A DNA stretch of 64,000 nt from Photorhabdus noenieputensis (GTDB lineage Bacteria > Pseudomonadota > Gammaproteobacteria > Enterobacterales > Enterobacteriaceae), in contig NZ_RCWC01000002.1 in assembly GCF_018448935.1 (NCBI RefSeq), positions 171,740 through 235,739 of the forward strand. Reading direction: 5' to 3'. Position 1 is the first letter of the stretch. Each line of letters opens with the position of its first letter. Below the pieces are notes generated by a model. It was not told the DNA's origin. It saw nothing but the letters and a program-made list of their open reading frames with translations, and made no database searches. The position numbers and the translations under genes were made by a program. This document shows positions 22,647 through 32,925 of the stretch, piece after piece.

Positions 22647-25376
22647 ATGACAGATGTAACCGTAAAATCACTGGCAGAAGAGATCCAGACTTCGGTTGAT
22701 CGCTTGGTACAGCAATTTGCTGATGCAGGGATTAAAAAAACCGAAACTGATTTTGTCTCCCAGAAAGAAAAAGAAGCTTTACTGGCACATTTGAACCGCG
22801 AACAAGGTGGTTCGGCTGGTAAACCCGATAAATTAACATTGCAGCGTAAGACACGTAGTACGCTGAATGTTTCCGGCACCGATGGTAAAAGCAAACCGGT
22901 AGCCGTTGAGGTCCGCAAAAAGCGTACATATGTGAACCGCGATGCAATTGAACAGGCTAAAGCGGAAGAGCAAGCGAAGCGTGAAGCGGAAGAGCAAGCA
23001 CGGCGCGAAGTAGAAGAAAAAGCGCAACGCGAAGCCGAAGCAGCAGCGAAGAAACTCGCTGAAGAGCAGGCTAAACGTGAGGCAGAAGAAAAAGCCAAAC
23101 GTGAAGCAGCTGAAAAAGCTAAGCGCCAGGCAGCGGAAAATGAAAAAGTGACCAATCAACATACCGAACATAAGCAAAAACCAGCCCAGACTGACAAAAC
23201 AGCCCAAAGTGAAAAAGCACGTCGTGAAGCAGAAGCTGCTGATCTTAAACGTAAAGCAGAAGAAGAGATGCGTCGTAAGGTAGAGGAAGAGGCTAGACGC
23301 GTTGCTGAGGAAGCTCGCCGTATGGCTGAGGAGAATCAGGACAAGTGGTCAAGTGATTCAGATTCCGTTGAGAATGACGATTATCATGTCACTACCTCCC
23401 GTCATGCCCGTGCTGCAGAAGACGAAAACGATGCTAAAGTTGAAGGTGATCGTCGTGCTCGTGGTCGTAGCGGTAAGGCTACTCGCCAGAAGAAAAATAA
23501 TAAGCATTCTGAATCTAAAGCAGATCGTGAAGAAGCCCGCGCAGTTGGTCGTACAAAAGGTAAGCAACGTAAAACCAGCACATTGCAACAAAGTTTCAAT
23601 AAGCCTGTAGCGGCTGTTAACCGTGATGTTGTGATCGGTGAAACTATTACTGTTGCTGAGTTGGCTAATAAAATGGCTGTCAAAGGTTCTCAGGTCATCA
23701 AAGCCATGATGAAAATGGGTGCAATGGCAACCATCAACCAAGTGATCGATCAGGAAACTGCACAGCTAGTTGCCGAAGAGATGGGTCACAAGGTTATCCT
23801 GCGTCGTGAGAATGAGCTGGAAGAAGCGCTGATGAGCGACCGTGATACCGGTGAAGCTGTAGCTGAACCTCGTGCCCCGGTTGTGACGATCATGGGTCAC
23901 GTTGACCACGGTAAAACTTCTCTACTGGATTACATTCGTTCTACAAAAGTGGCTTCTGGTGAGGCGGGTGGTATTACCCAACATATTGGTGCTTACCATG
24001 TTGAAACTGAAAGTGGCATGATTACTTTCCTGGATACCCCAGGGCATGCTGCATTTACTTCAATGCGTGCACGCGGTGCAAAAGCTACCGACATCGTGGT
24101 CTTGGTTGTTGCTGCCGATGATGGTGTGATGCCTCAGACTATCGAAGCTATTCAGCATGCCAAAGCAGCGAATGTGCCTGTGGTTGTTGCGGTTAACAAG
24201 ATTGACAAGCCAGAAGCTGATCCGGATCGCGTGAAGAATGAGCTTTCTCAGCACGGTGTTCAGCCTGAAGAGTGGGGTGGTGAAACTCAGTTTATCAATG
24301 TATCTGCTAAAGCTGGTATTGGTATTGATGAATTGCTGGACGCAATCTTACTTCAAGCTGAAGTTCTTGAACTAAAAGCAGTCCATTCTGGTATGGCAAG
24401 CGGCGTGGTTATCGAATCATTCTTGGATAAAGGCCGTGGTCCGGTTGCGACAGTACTGGTTCAAGAAGGTACTTTGAACAAAGGTGATATTGTACTTTGC
24501 GGCTTTGAATATGGACGAGTTCGTGCAATGCGTGACGAGCTAGGTCGTGAAGTGTTCTCTGCGGGTCCATCTATTCCAGTGGAAATCCTTGGTCTGTCCA
24601 ACGTACCTGCGGCTGGTGATGAAGCGACTGTTGTACGTGATGAGAAAAAAGCTCGTGAGGTTGCTCTGTATCGTCAGGGTAAATTCCGTGAGGTCAAACT
24701 GGCTCGCCAGCAGAAATCTAAACTGGAAAACATGTTTGCTAACATGGAAGAAGGTGAAGTTTCTGAATTAAATATTGTTCTGAAATCTGACGTTCAGGGA
24801 TCATGTGAAGCGATCCGCGAAGCATTGGAACAATTGTCTACCAATGAAGTGAAAGTGAAAATCATTGGTTCTGGCGTAGGTGGTATTACTGAGACTGATG
24901 CAACACTGGCTGCTGCCTCTAATGCAATTATTCTAGGCTTCAATGTTCGTGCCGATGCTTCCGCACGCCGGGTTGTTGAAAATGAAAACTTGGATCTGCG
25001 TTATTACTCTGTTATTTATAGCCTGATTGATGAAGTTAAGCAGGCAATGAGTGGTATGCTGGCACCTGAATATAAACAGCAGATCATGGGACTAGCAGAA
25101 GTTCGTGATGTGTTTAAGTCACCGAAATTTGGTGCGATCGCCGGTTGTATGGTGACTGAAGGTACTATTAAACGTAATAATCCAATTCGCGTATTGCGTG
25201 ATAACGTAGTGATTTACGAAGGTGAATTGGAATCCCTTCGCCGTTTTAAAGATGACGTTAACGAAGTCCGTAATGGTATGGAATGTGGTATCGGTGTTAA
25301 GAACTACAACGATGTTCGTGTTGGTGACATGATCGAAGTATTTGAAGTTATTGAAGTTAAACGATCTATCGCTTAA
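22647..25376 (+). CDS. infB: Translation initiation factor IF-2
   Basis: A 909-aa IF2 (E. coli 890) that delivers fMet-tRNA to the 30S subunit. After the N-terminal IF2N subdomain there is a long charged linker of Lys/Arg/Glu/Ala heptad-like repeats (~95-245). A second IF2_N domain (~330-385) is followed by the G domain: GHVDHGKTS (G1), DTPGHAAF (G3) and NKIDKPEAD (G4). Domains II, III and IV end the protein. As in E. coli, shorter isoforms could start inside the N-terminal region, but no specific internal start was proven. It starts 24 nt after nusA. Confidence 0.98.
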   Translation: MTDVTVKSLAEEIQTSVDRLVQQFADAGIKKTETDFVSQKEKEALLAHLNREQGGSAGKPDKLTLQRKTRSTLNVSGTDGKSKPVAVEVRKKRTYVNRDAIEQAKAEEQAKREAEEQARREVEEKAQREAEAAAKKLAEEQAKREAEEKAKREAAEKAKRQAAENEKVTNQHTEHKQKPAQTDKTAQSEKARREAEAADLKRKAEEEMRRKVEEEARRVAEEARRMAEENQDKWSSDSDSVENDDYHVTTSRHARAAEDENDAKVEGDRRARGRSGKATRQKKNNKHSESKADREEARAVGRTKGKQRKTSTLQQSFNKPVAAVNRDVVIGETITVAELANKMAVKGSQVIKAMMKMGAMATINQVIDQETAQLVAEEMGHKVILRRENELEEALMSDRDTGEAVAEPRAPVVTIMGHVDHGKTSLLDYIRSTKVASGEAGGITQHIGAYHVETESGMITFLDTPGHAAFTSMRARGAKATDIVVLVVAADDGVMPQTIEAIQHAKAANVPVVVAVNKIDKPEADPDRVKNELSQHGVQPEEWGGETQFINVSAKAGIGIDELLDAILLQAEVLELKAVHSGMASGVVIESFLDKGRGPVATVLVQEGTLNKGDIVLCGFEYGRVRAMRDELGREVFSAGPSIPVEILGLSNVPAAGDEATVVRDEKKAREVALYRQGKFREVKLARQQKSKLENMFANMEEGEVSELNIVLKSDVQGSCEAIREALEQLSTNEVKVKIIGSGVGGITETDATLAAASNAIILGFNVRADASARRVVENENLDLRYYSVIYSLIDEVKQAMSGMLAPEYKQQIMGLAEVRDVFKSPKFGAIAGCMVTEGTIKRNNPIRVLRDNVVIYEGELESLRRFKDDVNEVRNGMECGIGVKNYNDVRVGDMIEVFEVIEVKRSIA

Positions 25377-25401
25377 TTCCTACCACTGGTTAATTTCATT
25401 A

Positions 25402-25423
25402 TTGGGGGGCTTTTGCCCCCCAA
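25402..25423 (+). other. Perfect GC hairpin between infB and rbfA
   Basis: TTGGGGGGC pairs with GCCCCCCAA around TTTT (9 bp). No T-run follows, so it is not a standard terminator. It sits just upstream of the rbfA ribosome-binding site (CAGGAG, 25428-25433) and may act in mRNA stability or processing. Confidence 0.6.
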
Positions 25424-25441
25424 ATGTCAGGAGATATAACA

Positions 25442-25852
25442 ATGGCAAGAGAATTCAGTCGTACTCAGCGCGTTGCACAAGAAATGCAAAAAGAGATTGC
25501 CATCATTTTACAGCGAGAAGTGAAAGATCCCCGGATCGGTATGGCGACTGTTTCTGGCGTTGAAGTTTCCCGTGATTTGGCTTATGCCAAAGTATTTGTC
25601 ACCTTTCTGAATGTGTTGACCGAAGAACATGATTCCGATGTGGTGAAGAATGGTATTAAGGCATTGAATGAAGCTTCTGGTTTTATTCGTTCTCTGCTGG
25701 GTAAAGCAATGCGTTTGCGTGTCGTACCAGAACTGACTTTCTCCTACGATAATTCCCTGGTAGAGGGGATGAGAATGTCCAATCTGGTTACTAATGTTGT
25801 GAAGAATGACGAACAGCGCCGGGCTTCTGCGGATCACAAAGAGGAGAAGTAA
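25442..25852 (+). CDS. rbfA: Ribosome-binding factor RbfA
   Basis: A 136-aa KH-fold cold-shock factor (E. coli 133) that binds 16S rRNA during 30S maturation. The N-terminus [13 protein letters not shown] is typical and the frame keeps the VKDPRIG segment. The ATG at 25442 follows CAGGAGA; the earlier in-frame ATG at 25424 adds six residues overlapping the hairpin. The TAA stop and the truB ATG share one base (TAATG). Confidence 0.96.
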   Translation: MAREFSRTQRVAQEMQKEIAIILQREVKDPRIGMATVSGVEVSRDLAYAKVFVTFLNVLTEEHDSDVVKNGIKALNEASGFIRSLLGKAMRLRVVPELTFSYDNSLVEGMRMSNLVTNVVKNDEQRRASADHKEEK

Positions 25853-26799
25853 TGGGGCGTCGTCGTCGCGGTCGTGATATACATGGTGTGTTGTTACTGG
25901 ATAAGCCGCAGGATATTTCTTCTAATGATGCGTTACAAAAAGTAAAACGTATTTTCAACGCTAGCAAAGCGGGTCACACTGGCGCGTTGGATCCACTGGC
26001 AACGGGTATGCTACCGGTTTGCCTTGGTGAAGCCACGAAGTTTTCCCAGTTCTTACTTGATTCTGACAAGCGTTATCGAGTGATAGCTCGTCTTGGTCAA
26101 CGAACTGACACATCTGATTCACATGGGCAAATCATCAGTGAAAGGGCAATTTCGCTAAATCAGCCTCAACTTGATGCCGCTTTGGATAAATTCCGTGGGG
26201 ATACCATGCAAATTCCTTCCATGTATTCTGCACTGAAACATCAGGGGAAACCATTGTATGAGTATGCTCGTCAGGGTATTGAGGTAGAACGCGAAGCACG
26301 GCCAATTACAGTTTATGAATTACAGTTTATCCGTTGGGAAGATGATGAACTGGAATTGGAAATACACTGCTCGAAAGGGACTTATATTCGCACTATTATT
26401 GATGACTTAGGTGAATTATTAGGCTGTGGTGCCCACGTTATTTATTTAAGACGTTTACAGGTAGCGAATTATCCAAGTGATCGTATGGTAACACTTGAGC
26501 AATTATATGAATTGCAAAAGCAGGCTAAAGATCAGGAAATACCTGTGGGTGAATTAATTGATTCATTACTATTACCAATGGATAGTGCAATTACTCATTT
26601 CCCTGAGGTTAATTTGATTCCAGTAGTTGCGGCTTATTTTAAACAAGGACAAGCGGTGCGCAGTGCCAAATCCCCGGCTCTGGTTGAAAGTTTGGTACGT
26701 GTAACTGAGGGTGATGAACGGAAATTCATTGGTATTGCTGTTATCAATGACGATGGGCTTGTTGCTCCCCGCCGTTTAGTTGTTGAAAGCCGGGATTAG
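25852..26799 (+). CDS. truB: tRNA pseudouridine-55 synthase TruB
   Basis: A 315-aa TruB (E. coli 314) that converts U55 in the T loop of tRNA to pseudouridine. The catalytic Asp lies in the [15 protein letters not shown] motif at ~48. The YARQG and [10 protein letters not shown] segments and a C-terminal PUA-like domain are present. It is coupled to rbfA by a 1-nt overlap. Confidence 0.97.
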   Translation: MGRRRRGRDIHGVLLLDKPQDISSNDALQKVKRIFNASKAGHTGALDPLATGMLPVCLGEATKFSQFLLDSDKRYRVIARLGQRTDTSDSHGQIISERAISLNQPQLDAALDKFRGDTMQIPSMYSALKHQGKPLYEYARQGIEVEREARPITVYELQFIRWEDDELELEIHCSKGTYIRTIIDDLGELLGCGAHVIYLRRLQVANYPSDRMVTLEQLYELQKQAKDQEIPVGELIDSLLLPMDSAITHFPEVNLIPVVAAYFKQGQAVRSAKSPALVESLVRVTEGDERKFIGIAVINDDGLVAPRRLVVESRD

Positions 26800-26815
26800 G
26801 GTATTTGGGGCTATC

Positions 26816-26844
26816 TTGCGCTTAACTTATTTGCAGCGTAGAAT
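26816..26844 (+). promoter_or_regulatory. Promoter of rpsO
   Basis: TTGCGC and TAGAAT with a 17-nt spacer, about 78 nt before the rpsO ATG. In E. coli rpsO likewise has its own promoter after truB. Confidence 0.65.
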
Positions 26845-26921
26845 GGCGCAGTTATATGTTGGGTAGCTGAATTAGAGATCGGCACCTGTAATTTTAGTTT
26901 ATATATTTTTGGAGTTGTAAT

Positions 26922-27191
26922 ATGTCTCTAAGTACTGAAGCAAAAGCGCAAATTATTGCTGAATTTGGTCGTGATGCGAATGACAGTGGTTCTAGTGAAG
27001 TACAGATTGCTTTGTTAACTGCACAGATTAACCACCTGCAAGGCCACTTTTCAGAGCACAAAAAAGATCACCACAGCCGTCGTGGTCTGCTGCGCATGGT
27101 TTCTCAGCGTCGTAAACTTCTGGACTATCTGAAGCGTAAAAATGTAACAAGTTACACTGCGCTGATTGGGCGTCTTGGCCTGCGTCGCTAA
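26922..27191 (+). CDS. rpsO: 30S ribosomal protein S15
   Basis: An 89-aa S15, the E. coli length, starting [18 protein letters not shown] and containing the 16S-binding segment [15 protein letters not shown]. In E. coli S15 represses its own translation through an mRNA pseudoknot at the start site; the ~75-nt leader here was not folded. It is followed by an intrinsic terminator. Confidence 0.98.
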   Translation: MSLSTEAKAQIIAEFGRDANDSGSSEVQIALLTAQINHLQGHFSEHKKDHHSRRGLLRMVSQRRKLLDYLKRKNVTSYTALIGRLGLRR

Positions 27192-27210
27192 TCAAGCAAG
27201 TTTCAGTGGA

Positions 27211-27236
27211 AAGGGGCCATATATGGCCCCTTTTCT
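27211..27236 (+). terminator. rpsO terminator
   Basis: AAGGGGCCAT pairs with ATGGCCCCTT, followed by a short T-rich stretch. In E. coli the equivalent site is leaky, so that rpsO and pnp are partly co-transcribed. Confidence 0.85.
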
Positions 27237-27316
27237 TCTGAGAAGCCATCATATGGCAACAGTCCGAAAAATGTTGGTGATGGTTTTTGTTAAGGCTCTT
27301 CGGTTACAGAGGTTCG

Positions 27317-27364
27317 CGCGGCTAATGAGAGTGCTTAAGGGAGTAAGACCTGTCGTTAGTCGCG
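27317..27364 (+). promoter_or_regulatory. pnp leader stem (probable RNase III processing site)
   Basis: CGCGGCTAATG (27317-27327) pairs over 11 bp, with two G-U pairs, with CGTTAGTCGCG (27354-27364), 75 nt before the pnp start. In E. coli a long stem at this place is cut by RNase III and allows PNPase to repress its own mRNA. The position and form match; the cleavage itself is inferred. Confidence 0.65.
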
Positions 27365-27438
27365 AGGATGTGGCATGAAGAGATTATTCATTGTTGTCTG
27401 CTGAATATAAAAGACAATGTTAACGAAAGGATATTATT

Positions 27439-29568
27439 TTGCTTAATCCGATTGTTCGTAAATTTCAATATGGTCAACATACCGTTACTATCGAAACAGG
27501 TATGATGGCTCGCCAGGCCACTGCTGCTGTCATGGTCAATATGGATGATACGGCTGTATTTGTCACCGTTGTTGGTCAGAAAAAAGTTAAAGAAGGTCAG
27601 GATTTCTTTCCACTGACTGTTAACTATCAGGAGCGTACTTATGCTGCTGGTCGTATTCCAGGCAGTTTCTTTCGTCGTGAGGGTCGCCCGGGTGAAGGCG
27701 AAACATTAGTCGCTCGTTTGATTGATCGTCCTTTGCGTCCTCTGTTCCCAGAAGGTTTCCTGAATGAGGTGCAGATTGTAGCGACCGTTGTTTCTGTTAA
27801 CCCGCAAGTTAACCCAGATATTGTTGCAATGATCGGTGCTTCTGCTGTGTTGACATTATCTGGTATTCCGTTCAATGGTCCAATTGGTGCGGCTCGCGTT
27901 GGTTATATTAATGATCAGTATGTGCTTAACCCAACCAGTGATGAGCTGAAAAACAGCCGTTTGGATCTGGTGGTTTCAGGTACTGCTGGTGCTGTTTTGA
28001 TGGTTGAGTCTGAAGCCGACATTCTAACTGAAGAGCAAATGTTAGGTGCGGTAGTATTCGGTCATGATCAACAACAGGTGGTTATCGATAACATCAATGC
28101 GTTGGCTGCGGAAGCAGGTAAAGAAAAATGGGATTGGGTACCGGAACCTGTTAATCAAGCGTTGCATAACCGTGTAGCTGAGTTGGCAGAAAACCGTCTG
28201 GGTGATGCTTACCGTATTACTGAAAAACAGGAGCGTTATGCTCAGGTTGATGCTATCAAAGAGGAAGTGACGGCAGCGCTGTTGGAACAGGATGACGCTT
28301 TAGAGGAAGGCGAAATCCATGAGATTCTGGGTAGCTTAGAGAAAAAAGTTGTTCGTAGTCGTGTTTTGCGTGGCGAACCACGTATTGATGGCCGCGAAAA
28401 AGATATGGTTCGTGCATTGGACGTACGTACTGGAATTTTGCCTCGTACTCACGGTTCTGCGCTGTTTACCCGTGGTGAAACTCAGGCTTTGGTTACTGCG
28501 ACTTTAGGTACGGAACGTGATGCACAGATCATTGATGAATTGATGGGAGAGCGCACAGATCGTTTCTTGTTGCACTACAACTTCCCGCCATATTCTGTTG
28601 GTGAAACAGGTATGATTGGTTCGCCAAAGCGTCGTGAAATTGGTCATGGTCGTCTGGCTAAACGTGGTGTGCTGGCAGTCATGCCGAAAGCTAACGAATT
28701 CCCATATACCGTGCGCGTAGTTTCTGAAATCACAGAATCAAACGGCTCATCTTCAATGGCATCTGTTTGTGGTGCATCTCTAGCGTTGATGGACGCAGGT
28801 GTGCCGATTAAAGCGGCTGTTGCTGGTATTGCAATGGGGTTAGTGAAAGAAGGCGACAATTTTGTTGTTCTGTCTGACATCTTGGGTGATGAAGATCATT
28901 TGGGAGATATGGACTTTAAAGTGGCGGGTAGCTGTGAAGGTATCAGCGCACTGCAAATGGACATCAAAATTGAAGGCATTACCCGTGAAATCATGCAAAT
29001 TGCTCTGAATCAGGCAAAAGGTGCGCGTTTGCATATCCTGAGTGTAATGGAACAGGCAATTAACAGCCCACGTAACGAAATTTCTGAATTTGCACCACGC
29101 ATTCACACTATTAAGATCAACCCTGATAAGATCAAAGATGTTATCGGTAAAGGTGGTTCAGTTATCCGTGCACTGACAGAAGAAACTGGTACTACCATCG
29201 AGATCGAAGATGATGGCACAGTGAAAATTGCTGCAACTGATGGTGAAAAAGCAAAACATGCCATCAGTCGTATTGAAGAAATCACCGCTGAGATCGAAGT
29301 TGCTCGTGTTTACGCTGGTAAAGTAACCCGCATCGTTGATTTTGGTGCATTTGTTGCTATCGGTGGTGGTAAAGAAGGTCTGGTGCATATTTCTCAGATT
29401 GCTGATAAGCGTGTTGAGAAAGTGGCTGACTATTTGCAGGTTGGTCAGGAAGTCTCAGTTAAAGTTCTGGAAATTGATCGCCAGGGCCGTGTTCGCCTGA
29501 GTATTAAAGAAGCGACAGCCGGTGTAATTGTCGAGGATACACCAGTGGCACCACAATCAGCAGAATAA
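27439..29568 (+). CDS. pnp: Polynucleotide phosphorylase
   Basis: A 709-aa 3'-5' phosphorolytic exoribonuclease (E. coli 711), a core of the RNA degradosome. Two RNase PH domains (~1-220 and ~310-545) flank an all-alpha linker. They are followed by KH (~555-610, [17 protein letters not shown]) and S1 (~620-690, [18 protein letters not shown]) domains. The start is TTG with AAAGGA 8 nt upstream, the same unusual start as E. coli pnp. An ERIC repeat follows the stop codon. Confidence 0.98.
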   Translation: MLNPIVRKFQYGQHTVTIETGMMARQATAAVMVNMDDTAVFVTVVGQKKVKEGQDFFPLTVNYQERTYAAGRIPGSFFRREGRPGEGETLVARLIDRPLRPLFPEGFLNEVQIVATVVSVNPQVNPDIVAMIGASAVLTLSGIPFNGPIGAARVGYINDQYVLNPTSDELKNSRLDLVVSGTAGAVLMVESEADILTEEQMLGAVVFGHDQQQVVIDNINALAAEAGKEKWDWVPEPVNQALHNRVAELAENRLGDAYRITEKQERYAQVDAIKEEVTAALLEQDDALEEGEIHEILGSLEKKVVRSRVLRGEPRIDGREKDMVRALDVRTGILPRTHGSALFTRGETQALVTATLGTERDAQIIDELMGERTDRFLLHYNFPPYSVGETGMIGSPKRREIGHGRLAKRGVLAVMPKANEFPYTVRVVSEITESNGSSSMASVCGASLALMDAGVPIKAAVAGIAMGLVKEGDNFVVLSDILGDEDHLGDMDFKVAGSCEGISALQMDIKIEGITREIMQIALNQAKGARLHILSVMEQAINSPRNEISEFAPRIHTIKINPDKIKDVIGKGGSVIRALTEETGTTIEIEDDGTVKIAATDGEKAKHAISRIEEITAEIEVARVYAGKVTRIVDFGAFVAIGGGKEGLVHISQIADKRVEKVADYLQVGQEVSVKVLEIDRQGRVRLSIKEATAGVIVEDTPVAPQSAE

Positions 29569-29576
29569 ATTTGATG

Positions 29577-29706
29577 TATATACCCAATGGATTTCAAGAT
29601 GCATCGCGACGGTAAGGGAGCGAATCTCCGGGAGTATAGATAACTATGTGACCGGGGTGAGTGAGCGCAGCCAACAAAGAGGCAACTTGAAAGATGACGG
29701 GTATAA
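29577..29706. repeat. ERIC-type intergenic repeat, copy 2
   Basis: A ~130-bp imperfect palindrome with the core GACCGGGGTGAGTGAG and ends TATACCC.../...GGGTATA. It is highly similar to the copy at 10504-10634. It starts 8 nt after the pnp stop, so it is part of the pnp 3' untranslated region. A further perfect hairpin, ATAAACGGTG/CACCGTTTAT (29703-29735), abuts its right end. Confidence 0.92.
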
Positions 29707-29817
29707 ACGGTGTCTTGTAAGAAAGCACCGTTTATAGATTCAGGGCAGGAGGCCCAATAAATGCAATATGGGTGATAGGGCATTCTTAATTTAATGTCTG
29801 ACTTTCGGGAGTAGGAA

Positions 29818-30702
29818 ATGAATCTTTTTCTGCGCTGGTGTTATGCTGTGGCAATACTTCTTTTGGCAGGATGCAGCAGCAAGGATTGGCGTAAAAACGA
29901 AGTTTTTGCTATTCCGTTACAACCTTCATTGCAACAAGAAGTCATTCTGGCTCGCATGGAACAGATCCTTGCGAGTCGGTCATTGACAGAAGATGAGTAC
30001 GCACAGCTTTTATATGAGAGAGGTGTGCTGTATGATAGTCTCGGGCTGAGAGCTTTGGCACGGAATGATTTTTCTGTTGCCTTATCTATTCGGCCTAATA
30101 TTCCAGAGATTTTTAATTATCTGGGAATTTACTTCACACAGGCTAGCAATTTTGATGCTGCCTATGAAGCGTTTGATTCTGTATTAGAGCTTGATCCAAC
30201 TTACAATTACGCGCGTCTTAACCGTGGCATCGCGTTGTATTACGGTGGTCGGTATAAGTTAGCGCAGGATGATCTGCAGGCGTTTTATCAAGACGATCCA
30301 AATGATCCTTTCCGTTCGTTGTGGTTGTACCTGGTGGAAAAAGAATTTTATCCTAAAGGGGCGATGTTGAACTTGTCGCAACACTACGAAAAAGCGAACC
30401 GGGGGCAATGGGGCTGGAATATAGTTGAATTCTATTTAGGCAAAATTAGTGAATATACATTGATGAATCGCTTGAAAGAGAATGCAACGGATAACACTTC
30501 GCTCGCTGAGCATCTCAGTGAAACTGACTTCTATTTAGGTAAACATTACCTAAGTCTGGGGGACAAGGATAGCGCATCTGCGTTATTCAAGCTGACGGTA
30601 GCTAACAACGCACATAACTTTGTTGAGCACCGCTATGCATTGTTGGAATTGGCGCTGTTAGGCCAGGAACAAGATGACCTATCAGAATCGGACCAGCAAT
30701 AG
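29818..30702 (+). CDS. nlpI: Lipoprotein NlpI
   Basis: A 294-aa outer-membrane TPR lipoprotein, the E. coli length. It scaffolds peptidoglycan hydrolases and acts as adaptor for the protease Prc. The signal peptide ends in the lipobox LLLAG-C at Cys19. TPR units follow from ~60, for example [21 protein letters not shown]. It lies between pnp and yrbN-deaD, as in E. coli. Confidence 0.96.
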   Translation: MNLFLRWCYAVAILLLAGCSSKDWRKNEVFAIPLQPSLQQEVILARMEQILASRSLTEDEYAQLLYERGVLYDSLGLRALARNDFSVALSIRPNIPEIFNYLGIYFTQASNFDAAYEAFDSVLELDPTYNYARLNRGIALYYGGRYKLAQDDLQAFYQDDPNDPFRSLWLYLVEKEFYPKGAMLNLSQHYEKANRGQWGWNIVEFYLGKISEYTLMNRLKENATDNTSLAEHLSETDFYLGKHYLSLGDKDSASALFKLTVANNAHNFVEHRYALLELALLGQEQDDLSESDQQ

Positions 30703-30803
30703 CTGACGAACATTTCGAGATCGATTAACAAAGTCCATCATCTTGACCGATGAGGGCTTATTTGTTCGTTTAATTAAATACTTTGAGCCAGTTCACATTT
30801 TAA

Positions 30804-30884
30804 ATGAAAATGACCGAAATTTTTTTCGATGCGTTATGTAGACTGGCCGCCATAACTAATGAGGCACCATTACATGACCACTGA
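30804..30884 (+). CDS. yrbN: YrbN, 26-residue small protein overlapping deaD
   Basis: ATG at 30804 opens a 26-codon frame ending in TGA at 30884. The peptide starts [21 protein letters not shown]. coli has a 26-aa gene, yrbN, at exactly this place between nlpI and deaD; the central LCRLAAI segment agrees with my memory of it. The frame overlaps the start of deaD by 11 nt, so translation of the two is probably coupled. Function unknown. Short length limits confidence, but position, length and overlap agree with the known gene. Confidence 0.75.
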   Translation: MKMTEIFFDALCRLAAITNEAPLHDH

Positions 30885-32787
30885 GACTGAAATCTCTTTT
30901 GCTGATTTGGGTTTATCAGCACCTATCCTTTCTGCATTGGAAGATCTTGGCTATGAAAAGCCATCTCCAATTCAGCAACAATGTATTCCCCATTTATTAA
31001 ATGGTCGTGACGTACTCGGTATGGCGCAGACGGGGAGCGGTAAAACAGCGGCATTCAGTCTGCCTTTACTGCATAACATCAATGCTGAGTTGAAAGCTCC
31101 GCAGATCCTTGTGTTGGCACCGACCCGTGAACTGGCGGTACAGGTAGCTGAAGCGTGCGCAGATTTTTCTAAACATATGCGTAACGTGAATGTTGTTGCG
31201 CTGTATGGTGGGCAACGTTATGACGTTCAGTTACGCGCTTTGCGTCAAGGGCCACAAATTGTTGTGGGTACACCTGGGCGTCTTTTGGATCACTTGAAGC
31301 GTGGTACTTTGGATCTGTCTAATCTGAGCGGCTTAGTTTTGGATGAAGCAGACGAAATGTTGCGTATGGGCTTTATCGAAGATGTTGAAAACATCATGAG
31401 CCAGATCCCGGCAGAACATCAGACTGCGCTGTTCTCTGCAACTATGCCAGAAGCTATCCGTCGCATTACTCGTCGTTTTATGAACGATCCGCAGGAAGTA
31501 CGTATCCAAGCGAGTGTAACGACTCGTCCTGACATCAGCCAGAGCTATTGGTCTGTTTACGGTATGCGTAAAAATGAAGCTTTGGTGCGCTTCCTTGAAG
31601 CAGAGGATTTTGATGCCGCGATTATTTTTGTGCGCACCAAAAACGCAACGTTGGAAGTAGCAGAAGCACTGGAACGTAATGGTTACAACAGTGCGGCGCT
31701 AAATGGTGATATGAACCAAGCACTGCGTGAGCAGACATTGGAACGTCTGAAAGATGGCCGTTTGGATATTTTGATTGCAACTGATGTTGCAGCGCGTGGC
31801 CTGGATGTTGAACGCATCAGTTTGGTCGTTAACTATGACATTCCAATGGATGCTGAATCTTATGTTCACCGTATTGGCCGTACTGGTCGTGCAGGGCGTG
31901 CAGGTCGTGCGTTGTTGTTTGTAGAAAACCGTGAACGCCGCTTGTTACGTAACGTTGAACGTACAATGAAGCTGACTATCCCGGAAGTTGAACTGCCAAA
32001 TGCAGAGTTGTTGAGTCAGCGTCGTCTGGAAAAATTTGCCGCTAATGTACAGCAGCAGTTGGAAAGTAGCGATCTGGATCAGTACCGTACTCTGTTGTCT
32101 AAGTTGCAACCTGCGGAAGATTTGGATATAGAAACGCTGGCCGCAGCATTATTAAAAATGGCGCAAGGTGAGCGTCCATTGATTCTGCCGCCAGATCCGG
32201 TACGTCGTCCTCGTCGTGAATTCAATGAACGTGATGATCGTCGTCGTAATGGTTTTGATGATCGTGGCGAACGTGGCGATCGTCCTCGTCGTGAACGTCG
32301 TGATGTCGGTGAAATGGAGTTGTATCGTATTGAAGTGGGCCGTGATGATGGTGTTGAAGTTCGTCATATTGTTGGTGCGATTGCTAACGAAGGTGATATC
32401 AGCAGCCGTTATATTGGCAACATTAAATTGTTTGCGACACATTCCACGATTGAATTGCCAAAAGGCATGCCAGGTGATTTATTGTCCCACTTTACCCGTA
32501 CCCGCATTCTGAATAAGCCAATGAATATGCAGTTAATGGGTGATGCACAGCCATTTGAGCGCCGTGAACGTCGTGGTGGTGGGCGTAACGGTAATGGTAA
32601 CGGTAATGGTAGTGGTCCTCGCCGTGATCGTGAGAATTTCAATGGTGGTGGCCGTCGCTTCAATGGTGAACGTCGTGGTGGAGAAGGTCGTGGTGAAGGT
32701 CAGAGCCGTGGCAATTTCCGTGGTCGTGCCGATGATCATGGTTCATCTGCTCCACGCCGTCGTTACAACAATAGTAACGCACAGTAA
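30874..32787 (+). CDS. deaD: DEAD-box RNA helicase DeaD (CsdA)
   Basis: A 637-aa cold-shock RNA helicase (E. coli 629) acting in 50S biogenesis, mRNA decay and translation at low temperature. The motifs are in order: Q motif, AQTGSGKT (I), PTRELA (Ia), DEAD (II), SAT (III) and HRIGRTGR (VI). A DbpA-like RNA-binding domain lies at ~485-555, and an RGG/Asn/Gly-rich tail from ~565. The ATG at 30874 follows GAGG; the earlier ATG at 30859 lies inside yrbN. It ends at a strong terminator, beyond which the accessory region starts. Confidence 0.97.
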   Translation: MTTETEISFADLGLSAPILSALEDLGYEKPSPIQQQCIPHLLNGRDVLGMAQTGSGKTAAFSLPLLHNINAELKAPQILVLAPTRELAVQVAEACADFSKHMRNVNVVALYGGQRYDVQLRALRQGPQIVVGTPGRLLDHLKRGTLDLSNLSGLVLDEADEMLRMGFIEDVENIMSQIPAEHQTALFSATMPEAIRRITRRFMNDPQEVRIQASVTTRPDISQSYWSVYGMRKNEALVRFLEAEDFDAAIIFVRTKNATLEVAEALERNGYNSAALNGDMNQALREQTLERLKDGRLDILIATDVAARGLDVERISLVVNYDIPMDAESYVHRIGRTGRAGRAGRALLFVENRERRLLRNVERTMKLTIPEVELPNAELLSQRRLEKFAANVQQQLESSDLDQYRTLLSKLQPAEDLDIETLAAALLKMAQGERPLILPPDPVRRPRREFNERDDRRRNGFDDRGERGDRPRRERRDVGEMELYRIEVGRDDGVEVRHIVGAIANEGDISSRYIGNIKLFATHSTIELPKGMPGDLLSHFTRTRILNKPMNMQLMGDAQPFERRERRGGGRNGNGNGNGSGPRRDRENFNGGGRRFNGERRGGEGRGEGQSRGNFRGRADDHGSSAPRRRYNNSNAQ

Positions 32788-32812
32788 TCATCTGAACTGA
32801 TATTTAAATAAT

Positions 32813-32843
32813 AAAGCGGCTCTTTTTACAGGAGCCGTTTTTG
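32813..32843 (+). terminator. deaD terminator
   Basis: CGGCTC pairs with GAGCCG, followed by TTTTTG. Confidence 0.85.
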
Positions 32844-32875
32844 TTATCAGTTAATTGATTTAATATTTTTATAAT

Positions 32876-32909
32876 AAAAAAGCTGCTCTTTGTACAAAAG
32901 GCAGCTTTT
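32876..32909 (-). terminator. Terminator of the btsT-like gene
   Basis: On the minus strand AAGCTGC pairs with GCAGCTT, followed by a T-run. It lies 17 nt past the stop codon. Confidence 0.8.
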
Positions 32910-32925
32910 GATATGCAAAAAGAGA

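Noticed and set aside
27166-27378. Plus-strand open frame of 70 codons between rpsO and pnp
   Set aside because: It covers the rpsO terminator and the pnp leader stem, with no ribosome-binding site and no family features.
32540-32800. Open frames in other phases over the 3' end of deaD
   Set aside because: They are low-complexity shadows of the Arg/Gly/Asn-rich DeaD tail.
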